From positions 1 to 7,466 of the forward strand of contig DAOMOP010000198.1 of assembly GCA_035444405.1 (NCBI GenBank): a DNA stretch of 7,466 nucleotides. Reading direction: 5' to 3'. Position 1 is the first letter of the stretch. Every line of letters begins with the position of its first letter. Below, one piece after another: positions 1 to 4,924 of this stretch. Under the pieces are notes generated by a model. That model did no database searches. It saw only the letters and a list, made by a program, of their open reading frames with translations, and was not told the DNA's origin. The DNA is from DAOMOP01 sp035444405 (GTDB taxonomy: Bacteria; Pseudomonadota; Gammaproteobacteria; Burkholderiales; Rhodocyclaceae). A program made the position numbers and the translations under genes.

Positions 1-41
1 TTGAACAAGTGCTTGAGCTTGAGCTCGCCGGGTCGGGTCAT
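1..41 (-). CDS. N-terminal fragment of an unidentified protein (runs off the left edge)
   Basis: Read on the minus strand, an ATG at 41-39 is preceded by a clear Shine-Dalgarno sequence, GAGGAGA (plus-strand bases 47-53), with a 5-base spacer. The 13 complete codons read MTRPGELKLKHLF and stay open to the window edge. The good ribosome site and open frame make this a likely true gene start, but 13 residues are too few to name a family. It faces away from the small ORF at 341, so the spacer between them would hold both promoters. A weak TATAGT -10-like hexamer lies on the minus strand at 157-152, about 110 bases upstream, with no recognisable -35. Confidence 0.55.
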   Translation of the reverse strand, partial: MTRPGELKLKHLF

Positions 42-340
42 CAATGTCTCCTCGTGACTGATCGTGCTGCCGCCGGGCGGCGGCGTCTGTCTGCAATGCT
101 TACCTGCACCCGCCGGTCCATCGCTTCGCGAACCGGCCTGGATTCGTTCCGACTATAGCGGGACAGCCCCCCCACCCACCCCCCCATTTGGAGGGGTTCA
201 CCACCCTCGCCTGCGCCGCGACGCCCAACCCACCCCGCCCCCTTCCCGATGGGGGGGTTATTGCAGACATCGCGCCGCTACATTGCAGCCATGCCATATC
301 GGTTGCGGTCACCCGCCAATTCATGCAAGGAGAATGGATC
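42..340. other. Intergenic spacer between divergent genes, with C-rich/G-rich tracts
   Basis: I see no convincing gene in these 299 bases. Plus-strand frames can be extended through the spacer, but they have no ribosome site and a composition of Pro/Arg runs typical of shadow frames. The stretch is unusual for homopolymer runs: C7-A-C3-A-C7 at 167-185, then C4-G-C5 at 233-242 and G7 at 251-257. The latter two can fold back as a C5/G5 hairpin. The last 20 bases carry the ribosome site of the ORF at 341. The GGATAG operator repeat found at the other promoters of this window is absent here; a single GGACAG at 161-166 has no partner 20 bases away. Confidence 0.6.
167..185 (-). other. Potential G-quadruplex tract
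   Basis: The minus strand reads G7-T-G3-T-G7. Each G7 run can supply two GGG tracts separated by one G, so four or more stacked tracts with one-base loops are available, a classic strong quadruplex pattern. It lies 126 bases upstream of the minus-strand start codon at 41, on that gene's non-template strand, and just upstream of the weak TATAGT element at 157-152. A role in controlling the leftward gene is possible but is inference only. It could equally be a neutral slippage tract. Confidence 0.5.
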
Positions 341-595
341 ATGACAAGTCTGGGTCTCGTACTGGCGTTCCTCGGGGAGCTCGACGGCGAATTCGACGGC
401 GGCACCGCGAGTGATTTTCCGGCATCCATGCCGAGCGACTCGAACCTGGGACGCGCACTTGCGCTCACGCGCGAGCTGCTGGCGGAGAGCAGCGACGCCG
501 GTGCCACAGCGCCGGCAACCGCCGTCGCGACCCTGGCGGTGCAGGCCGGACGCCCGTCAGCGGCCCACGCAAGGACGCTCGCAGCGGCGGTCTGA
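341..595 (+). CDS. Small hypothetical protein, 84 residues
   Basis: I do not recognise a family. The ATG at 341 is preceded by a strong Shine-Dalgarno sequence (AAGGAG, 327-332) with an 8-base spacer, the main reason to accept it. The same frame is open upstream to 188, but that stretch crosses the C-rich tract and has no ribosome site. An overlapping ATG at 334 is in another frame and badly spaced. The protein starts with a short hydrophobic stretch (MTSLGLVLAFLGEL), then an Asp/Gly-rich segment, then an Ala-rich, probably helical tail. There is no basic n-region, so no signal peptide is claimed. G/C dominates third codon positions, as in the neighbours. It ends 20 bases before the stop codon of the convergent molybdopterin-binding gene. 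It could be a lineage-restricted small protein or a non-coding frame. Confidence 0.45.
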   Translation: MTSLGLVLAFLGELDGEFDGGTASDFPASMPSDSNLGRALALTRELLAESSDAGATAPATAVATLAVQAGRPSAAHARTLAAAV

Positions 596-615
596 CGCAG
601 CAACGCCGGCTGCGC

Positions 616-1764
616 TCACTGCTCCGTCTCCAGCATCGCGGACGGGGCGGCGCGCAGGAACGAAAACGCCGCCGCGCCACCGTCGCCCTCGGCGCCGCGC
701 CGCATGACGGGCGCCGCGGGCGGCGTCGTTTCGGGCACCGCGGTTGGCGGCGACGGCATGTCGTCGATGTCGTCCTCGGGCTCCAGCGGACTGCGAATCA
801 GCCCGCCGACCCCCATGCCCATGATGTCGCGGCGCGTCACGCCGGTGCCGGACAGCAGCCGCTGCAGCACCCAGTCGAGCCCGTTGGTGCGGCGCGAGCG
901 CCCGCAGCCGGGCAGGATGATCACCGGCACGTCGCCGATGCGCGCCAGCACCAGCATGTTGCCCGGCTCGACCGGCATGCCGAAGTGCTCGATCACGCCG
1001 CCCGCCGCGGTCACCGCGGCCGGCGCGATGTCGTGGCGATCTTTCGCGACGCTCGCGCCCGACACCAGCAGCAGGTCGCAGCCCGCATCGAGCGCGCGCC
1101 CCATCATCGCGCCGATCGCCGCCTGCTCGTGCGCGCAGCGCAGCACCAGCTCGAGCCGGCTGCCGAGCGCGGCGAGGCGCTCGTGGGTGACTTCGGCGGT
1201 CGCGGTGAAGACGCGCTCGCGCATGCCCGCGCGCTCGCTCATGATCAGCGCCGCGCGCTGCGGTCGAAACGCCGCGACCCGCAGCGGCGCCTCGCCCGCC
1301 GCGGTTGCGCGACAGGCCTCGATCAGCCGCCGCGGCACCGCGAACGGAATGACCTTGACCGTCGCGACCACCTGACCCTTGCGCACTGGCGTGAACGGCG
1401 CCAGCGTGCCGACCGTGACGGCCTCGTCGACGAAGTTGAGCGCATCGATGCATGCGGCATCGACGCGGAACACGCCCGCCTCGGTGGCGTGCAGATTGCA
1501 GCGGCCGGTATAGGCGGCGTGTGCCTCGATGTGCGTGCCGGCGCCGACGAGCCGCGCGGCGATGGCGGCTGCCGCGGCGTCCTCGCCGACGTCATCGTCC
1601 TCGAGGCGGGCACCGAGGACCTTCGTGACGCCGGCGCGGCGCAGCAGGCCGAGCTCCTCGGCGCCGAGCACGCGCCCCTTTTTCAAGGTCGTGCCGGCCA
1701 GCTTCATCGTATGCGCCAGCACGAGCCCTTCGGCCGCATGGCAGGAGAACTCACCGAATATCAT
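616..1764 (-). CDS. MoeA-like molybdopterin-binding protein (MoCF fold), stand-alone form
   Basis: This 382-residue protein probably binds molybdopterin and takes part in making or handing over the Mo cofactor in the cytoplasm. The N-terminal part (about 1-165) resembles the start of MoeA-like proteins that accompany xanthine dehydrogenase-family enzymes. The MoCF domain spans about 170-315: LLLVSGASVAKDRHD (231-245) fills the place of the MoeA GG-S-x-D loop, and GMPVEPGN (262-269) plus PVIILPGCGRS (280-290) match the MoeA loops ending in LPG. After about residue 325 comes a Pro/Ala/Glu/Asp-rich low-complexity tail. Related proteins often carry a MobA-like nucleotidyltransferase domain there; it is missing here. 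The ATG at 1764 was chosen because the protein then begins MIFGEF like the family and GAGGA lies 6 bases upstream; the open frame extends 18 codons further without support. The gene lies 90 bases downstream of the regulator on the same strand, so co-transcription is likely. It serves the hydroxylase operon by inference. Confidence 0.82.
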   Translation of the reverse strand: MIFGEFSCHAAEGLVLAHTMKLAGTTLKKGRVLGAEELGLLRRAGVTKVLGARLEDDDVGEDAAAAAIAARLVGAGTHIEAHAAYTGRCNLHATEAGVFRVDAACIDALNFVDEAVTVGTLAPFTPVRKGQVVATVKVIPFAVPRRLIEACRATAAGEAPLRVAAFRPQRAALIMSERAGMRERVFTATAEVTHERLAALGSRLELVLRCAHEQAAIGAMMGRALDAGCDLLLVSGASVAKDRHDIAPAAVTAAGGVIEHFGMPVEPGNMLVLARIGDVPVIILPGCGRSRRTNGLDWVLQRLLSGTGVTRRDIMGMGVGGLIRSPLEPEDDIDDMPSPPTAVPETTPPAAPVMRRGAEGDGGAAAFSFLRAAPSAMLETEQ

Positions 1765-1854
1765 TGTCGATCCTCGTGTTCGAGTTTTGCGCCCCGGTCG
1801 CGCAGCCGCCTCGCGCACCGCGTCGCACGGACAGGCTTGCCTCCGGGCACGGCT

Positions 1855-2859
1855 TCATGCGAGTGCCCGCTCGCGCGTCTGCGACGGGCATTCGCCGTAG
1901 CGGTTCTTGTAGTCGGTCGCGAAATGGCCGAGATGGTGGAAGCCCCAGCGCATCGCGATGCTCGTGACGGTCCTGTCGGACGAGGCCGGATCGAGCAGCT
2001 CCTCGCGCACGCGCTCCATGCGCACCGCCTTCAGGTAGGCCATCGGCGTGGTGTTGCGGAACTCGCGAAAACCCGCGAACAGCGTGCTCGTGCTCACCTT
2101 CGCATAAGCCGCGAGGTCGCCGATGGTCAGCGCCTGGTCGGCATGCGCCTCGATGAACTCCTCGACGCGGCGCACGTGGCGCGGCGCGATCGACTGCGGC
2201 GGGTGGAGCAGCTCGTCGCGGTAGTTGTTCGGCTGTCCGGTCAGCAGCGTCGTCACCAGCAGGTGTTCGATCTGCGCCAGCGCGAGCGTCGAAGACAGCG
2301 TCGGCGCTTCGTGCTCGAGTTCGGAGACCAGGTACGACACCAGCGCCTGCCAGCTCACCGCCTCATGCCCGAGCATGTCCATGCCGAGCGCGAACTCCAC
2401 CGGCTTGCGCAGGGCATGGCCGATGTGCTGCGCGCACACGCTCTCGAGCAGCGAGCGGTCGATCCGGATCATGATCTGGTCGCTGTCGGCGTGGACCGTC
2501 TGCGTGAGCGCCTGCGTCACCACCGAGGCGAGATGCGGGGTCGAGCGGATGCGCTGCGCGCCGCAGCGGATGTCGGCGACGCCCGCCACGGGCATCATCA
2601 CCAGCACGAAGTCGTCGAGACAGCCCGCATCGATATCGACGGTGGCACCGTAGCGCAGGCGATTCACCGAAACGCCGCGCAGCCGCGCGTGCTGCATGCA
2701 CGCGTCGATGTGTTGCCCCCGGCCGGCGATGCGCAGCGTGTGGCGGCAGTAGATCGCCGCAACGCGGCTACAGGCCTCGTCGAGATCGTGGGTGTGAAAC
2801 AGGGCATAGCGGGAGAGCGGATCACGCCCTCCCAGCGCCGCCATGAGCGCCTGGACCAT
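1855..2859 (-). CDS. AraC/XylS-family transcriptional regulator
   Basis: A 334-residue AraC-family activator. The N-terminal part (about 20-215) looks like the AraC_binding_2 effector and dimerisation domain of XylS, BenR and AndR-type regulators, with LDDFVLVMMPV, DIRCG and QIMIRIDRSLLE as landmarks. The C-terminal 108 residues hold the double helix-turn-helix: the first around 245-267 (TIGDLAAYAKVSTSTLFAGF), the second around 297-327, ending in the family signature GFHHLGHFATDYKNRYGECPS. As recalled, XylS has GFLHLGRFAENYRSAFGELPS there, a close match. The start is well supported: GGAGGAGG lies 8 bases before the ATG. Upstream is a Pm-like promoter with two XylS-type half-sites, predicting autoregulation; the same repeat precedes the channel gene and the hydroxylase operon. 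Family members respond mainly to aromatic carboxylates or related compounds. The effector here is unknown. Confidence 0.93.
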   Translation of the reverse strand: MVQALMAALGGRDPLSRYALFHTHDLDEACSRVAAIYCRHTLRIAGRGQHIDACMQHARLRGVSVNRLRYGATVDIDAGCLDDFVLVMMPVAGVADIRCGAQRIRSTPHLASVVTQALTQTVHADSDQIMIRIDRSLLESVCAQHIGHALRKPVEFALGMDMLGHEAVSWQALVSYLVSELEHEAPTLSSTLALAQIEHLLVTTLLTGQPNNYRDELLHPPQSIAPRHVRRVEEFIEAHADQALTIGDLAAYAKVSTSTLFAGFREFRNTTPMAYLKAVRMERVREELLDPASSDRTVTSIAMRWGFHHLGHFATDYKNRYGECPSQTRERALA

Positions 2860-3042
2860 TGTTCACTCCTCCTCCGGCATTCGTTCCGTGCCTTCTTGTG
2901 TGCTGCAGGCATCGGATTTCCAGCAAAGTACAGTGGCTCTTGGCGGCCGCAGTAGCTTGCGTCCACGACAGCATCGTGTCGACCGCCCGTTCGCGCTTCC
3001 AAAGCTTCGGGCATCTGGCGTACGAGCACGCGTGCGTCGAAA

Positions 3043-3104
3043 AGCCTAGCAAGCAACCGCCTGCGCGACTATCCGCCGAATGCATGATCTATCCGCCCAC
3101 TGCC
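3043..3104 (-). promoter_or_regulatory. Pm-like, XylS-type promoter/operator of the regulator gene
   Basis: Read on the minus strand: distal half-site GGCA-N6-GGATA (3104-3090), proximal half-site TGCA-N6-GGATA (3084-3070), then exactly 21 bases, then TAGGCT (3048-3043) followed by TT. The two GGATAG words are 20 bases apart. The proximal half-site fits the known XylS/BenR consensus TGCA-N6-GGNTA perfectly and the distal one misses one base. As I recall the TOL-plasmid Pm promoter, its -10 is also TAGGCT and starts 21 bases after the proximal GGNTA. Repeats, spacing and -10 hexamer are seen directly; activation by the encoded regulator is inference. Confidence 0.75.
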
Positions 3105-3137
3105 GAATTCTTGGATGAAGGCACAGCGGCGGTGCCA

Positions 3138-3153
3138 GCCGTCGCGCGACGGC
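3138..3153. repeat. 16-bp perfect palindrome just after the DUF2442 stop codon
   Basis: GCCGTC-GCGC-GACGGC is a perfect inverted repeat lying 3-18 bases beyond the DUF2442 stop codon, in the direction of that gene. As RNA it forms a 6-bp GC-rich stem with a GCGC loop. No U-run follows, so it is not a canonical intrinsic terminator. It may stabilise the 3' end of the message or be a Rho-linked pause site. It also lies 34 bases upstream of the distal half-site of the regulator promoter, so a role as a protein-binding site cannot be excluded. Confidence 0.4.
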
Positions 3154-3155
3154 GC

Positions 3156-3425
3156 TCAGGCGGCGCGTCTTTCCTCCGGCAGCGACAACTGGAAGCGCCC
3201 CTCGATGATCCCCCGTACGGTCAGGTCTTCGTCGAGTTCCTGCCAGCGAAGTGCGGCACCGTCGAGCCGCAGGGTGACCCCTTGCAGTTGCTCGTCCGTT
3301 GCCGCTGCAAGACGCCGGAAACGTGCCGACGGAAAGCCGATGACACGACCGTCGGTGAGTTCCAGGAAGACCATCCTGTTCTCGCTCCAGGCGCGCAAGG
3401 CGCGGGGATCGGTTTCAACGTTCAT
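3156..3425 (-). CDS. DUF2442 domain protein, 89 residues
   Basis: The protein matches the DUF2442 pattern by eye: MVFLELTDGRVIGFP (18-32), then the F-x-RL-x-x-A segment (36-41) and the late WQELDEDLTVRGIIEG (61-76), whose L-DED-x-x-V core is typical of the family. Its molecular function is not established. Family genes often sit beside a DUF4160 gene in a toxin-antitoxin-like pair, but no such partner is visible here. The ATG at 3425 was preferred to an upstream one at 3518 because homology starts shortly after it and the longer form would nearly abut the channel gene; the ribosome site (GAGCC) is weak. The gene lies 102 bases downstream of the channel gene on the same strand and may be reached by read-through from its promoter. 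A role in the hydroxylase pathway is not implied. Confidence 0.75.
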   Translation of the reverse strand: MNVETDPRALRAWSENRMVFLELTDGRVIGFPSARFRRLAAATDEQLQGVTLRLDGAALRWQELDEDLTVRGIIEGRFQLSLPEERRAA

Positions 3426-3527
3426 TGCGGATGGCTCGTTTGGCTTCGGCGCGACGATGAGAGGCAGTGTAGACGAGGCATGGACACGGCGGAAGCCGGC
3501 GCGCAGCCGAGTCCACACTCTTGCTGG

Positions 3528-4460
3528 TCACAACGGCATGATCAGCTTCAGCCACGCCTTGTCGCCGCGAAAGCGGTTCTTCGCGTGGGTCTCGTGCTGC
3601 CACTGCGCGATGAACATCGTGCCGCCACTGCTGGTGTAGATCGCGCTCGGGCCGATCGCGAACACCTCGCCCTTGCGCCCCGACGACCACGGGCCGAGTG
3701 CCGCGGAGATCTTGCGTCCGTCGAGCTTGTCGTTGGTGGTCTGCTTCAGGTAGTAGCCGGACAGGCCCACACCCCACGGGCCGAAGCGCTTGCCGACGAG
3801 ATAGTCCATGTGGAAGTCGTCGCCCGATTCGTAGTCCATCTTCGGCGCGCCCGGCGCGGGGCGGAAGTCGTCGTTCTTGCCCTTGATGTTGTACATCAGC
3901 CGCAGCGAGGCCTCCCAGCCCGACTTGGGCAGCCAGGTGAGGCCGAACACCGGCTCGATGCTCCAGTGGTTGGCACCAATGCTCTTGTGCGGATGACCTG
4001 ATTTGTACCTTCCGGTCGGTGCGTAGAACTCGAGCGTCGCCAGCCAATGAAAATCGCCGGCATGCCAGCCGAGCGCGAGCGGGGTGAAGATGATGTCCCC
4101 CAGGCCCGTCGCGGTGGAGCTGTCGGCGCCGAGCCTGACCGACTGGTGCACGATCGGCACGATCATGTGCATCGCCAGATTGCCGCCGAGAATCTTCGTG
4201 TCGGTGACCTTGACGTAGCGCAGCGCATCGAACCACGCTCTCGCGCTGGTGCCGGGCACCTTATCGCCGTCGCCGTCGCGCAGGCTGCCCCCGTCGTAGT
4301 AGCCGAAGTAGTTCAGAAAGTAGTTGCCGGGCGGCGGCAGCGCACCGGCGAGCCAGTTCTCGGCACCGTTCGGGTACTGGTCGGCGCCCTCCTTCGCAAC
4401 TGCGTTGCCGGCAAGCCACCCGGTCACGATCAGCGCCAGCACGATCCTCGCAATCCTCAT
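3528..4460 (-). CDS. MetA-pathway (phenol degradation) outer-membrane channel-like transporter
   Basis: A 310-residue predicted outer-membrane beta-barrel of the Phenol_MetA_deg group, found in many hydrocarbon and aromatic degradation clusters and thought to admit hydrophobic substrates. Residues 1-22 form a signal peptide (basic MRIAR, hydrophobic core, AVA before KE). The mature part shows alternating aromatic/polar strands and family landmarks: ENWLAGALPPPGNYFLNYF near the N terminus, a GLGDIIFTPLALGWH segment, LEFYAPTGRY, and a middle GANHWSIEPVFGLTWL. The C terminus, WLKLIMPL, ends in Leu rather than the common Phe. The ATG at 4460 follows GAGGAGGGG at a short distance and starts the signal peptide exactly; the frame extends 32 codons further upstream without support. 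The gene is divergent from the hydroxylase operon and has its own copy of the GGATAG operator, which suggests co-induction. Transport has not been shown; the assignment is by pattern. Confidence 0.88.
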   Translation of the reverse strand: MRIARIVLALIVTGWLAGNAVAKEGADQYPNGAENWLAGALPPPGNYFLNYFGYYDGGSLRDGDGDKVPGTSARAWFDALRYVKVTDTKILGGNLAMHMIVPIVHQSVRLGADSSTATGLGDIIFTPLALGWHAGDFHWLATLEFYAPTGRYKSGHPHKSIGANHWSIEPVFGLTWLPKSGWEASLRLMYNIKGKNDDFRPAPGAPKMDYESGDDFHMDYLVGKRFGPWGVGLSGYYLKQTTNDKLDGRKISAALGPWSSGRKGEVFAIGPSAIYTSSGGTMFIAQWQHETHAKNRFRGDKAWLKLIMPL

Positions 4461-4577
4461 ATCCCCTCCTCGATGTTGTCGGTGTTCGGCGGCGAGCGCC
4501 GGCCGATCGGCGGCCCGAAAAGCGCCGCTGCGATGCGGATGCGCGCACCACCCCACGACGCCTTACGGGCGGCCGCC

Positions 4578-4630
4578 AGTTTGTGCGCCGGGCCCGGCAT
4601 CGGGCTATCCGATGCATCCAGCCGCTATCC
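4578..4630 (-). promoter_or_regulatory. GGATAG direct-repeat operator and weak promoter of the channel gene
   Basis: On the minus strand GGATAG occurs at 4630-4625 and again at 4610-4605, exactly 20 bases apart, the same arrangement as at the regulator promoter. The proximal TGCA box is TGGA (three of four) six bases before GGATA; the distal one is absent. A -10-like CAAACT (4583-4578) begins 22 bases after the proximal GGATA; it keeps the A at position 2 and the final CT of the other two promoters. The start codon is about 110 bases further on. On the opposite strand TGCA-N6-CGCTA (4613-4627) is also close to the XylS half-site. The repeats are clear; the -10 is tentative. Confidence 0.6.
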
Positions 4631-4682
4631 CGGCAGGCGCGAAAACATCCGCCGAAGCGGCGCCGCGAGCGTGCGCACGGAA

Positions 4683-4804
4683 GGCTCCGGCATCGCTCGT
4701 GAGTCGCTCCGGCCTGACGGCCGGAGCCTCCTCGCCACGAGTCGGGCGGAGCCTTCGGCTCCAAATCAACGCCTGTCTCGCTGACCCCGGCGTGAATGCC
4801 GGGG
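4683..4804. repeat. Cluster of three hairpins with alternative pairing
   Basis: Three inverted repeats follow each other: a perfect 9-bp stem with TGAC loop (4706-4714 with 4719-4727), a 6-bp stem GGAGCC-TTC-GGCTCC (4748-4762), and a 7-bp stem CCCCGGC with GCCGGGG around a 6-base loop (4785-4804). An upstream GGCTCCGG (4683-4690) can pair with CCGGAGCC (4721-4728), competing with the first stem. None has a U-run. The cluster lies between the two divergent promoters, so neither mapped transcript should contain it. It may be a REP-like element, a structural insulator or an unmapped small RNA. Confidence 0.5.
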
Positions 4805-4840
4805 CTGCGCTCGACCTGTGGTCACAATTCCGGAGCGCCG

Positions 4841-4892
4841 GGACAGTCGTCGCGCAAACCGGATAGTCGCGTCTGCGACCGCCCCCTAAGCT
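4841..4892 (+). promoter_or_regulatory. Pm-like promoter/operator of the molybdenum hydroxylase operon
   Basis: GGACAGTCG (4841-4849) and GGATAGTCG (4861-4869) form a direct repeat with 20-base spacing, differing at one base. Exactly 21 bases after the proximal GGATA comes TAAGCT (4887-4892), one base away from the TAGGCT of the regulator promoter and, as recalled, of TOL Pm. The word GGATAGTCGCG is identical in this promoter and the regulator promoter. The TGCA boxes are poor (CGGA and CGCG, two of four each). A start near 4899 would leave a leader of about 26 bases before the ATG at 4925. Control by the XylS-like protein is inference from shared sites. Confidence 0.72.
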
Positions 4893-4924
4893 GCGCCGGA
4901 CGAACACTCGAGAAGGAAGCAGCC

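Larger units (their letters stand above)
2860..3155. other. Promoter and long leader region of the regulator gene
   Basis: This spacer separates the DUF2442 gene from the regulator; both are on the minus strand. Its right part carries the Pm-like promoter at 3043-3104. If transcription starts about 7 bases past the -10 element (near 3036), the regulator mRNA has a leader of about 175 bases. Frames can be extended through the leader (for example from 3056 leftward), but they have no ribosome site, look unlike any family I know and overlap the regulator in another frame, so I do not call a gene. The leader is visibly less GC-rich than the flanking genes. I see no T-rich terminator, riboswitch or tRNA. 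Confidence 0.55.
4461..4924. other. Divergent regulatory region between channel gene and hydroxylase operon
   Basis: No gene is supported in these 464 bases; the frames crossing it are Arg/Ala/Pro-rich shadows without ribosome sites. It divides into a channel-gene leader (4461 to about 4571) containing a perfect 10-bp palindrome, GCCGATCGGC at 4502-4511; the leftward operator/promoter (4578-4630); a 210-base middle with three hairpins (4706-4804); and the rightward operator/promoter (4841-4892) with a short leader. A 5-bp hairpin (GTCGC-GTCT-GCGAC, 4866-4879) lies between the rightward GGATA and its -10. I found no sigma-54 type TGGCAC-N5-TTGC element on either strand. Confidence 0.65.

Noticed and set aside
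161..166. A fourth GGACAG operator in the left spacer
   Set aside because: It stands alone, with no related word 20 bases either side and no matching -10.
64..414. A 116-codon plus-strand open frame
   Set aside because: It crosses the C-rich spacer, has no ribosome site, and its product is Pro/Arg-rich. The better supported start in the region is at 341 in another frame.
557..1453. A 298-codon minus-strand open frame
   Set aside because: Another frame of the molybdopterin-binding gene; the product is Arg/Ala/Gly-rich with no family features.
985..2955. A 656-codon plus-strand open frame
   Set aside because: It lies entirely antisense to the molybdopterin-binding gene and the regulator, both supported by domains and ribosome sites. 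Its product is full of Arg, His, Asp and Ala with no recognisable domain, as expected for an opposite-strand shadow in GC-rich DNA.
2859..4001. A 380-codon plus-strand open frame
   Set aside because: It runs antisense through the regulator promoter, DUF2442 and the channel gene and has no domain or ribosome site.
3415..4236. A 273-codon minus-strand open frame
   Set aside because: Alternative frame inside the channel gene; low-complexity Arg-rich product, and it would overlap both real genes.
4461..4924. Possible sigma-54 (TGGCAC-N5-TTGC) promoter
   Set aside because: No match with the correct 5-base spacing on either strand; the Pm-like layout explains the region better.
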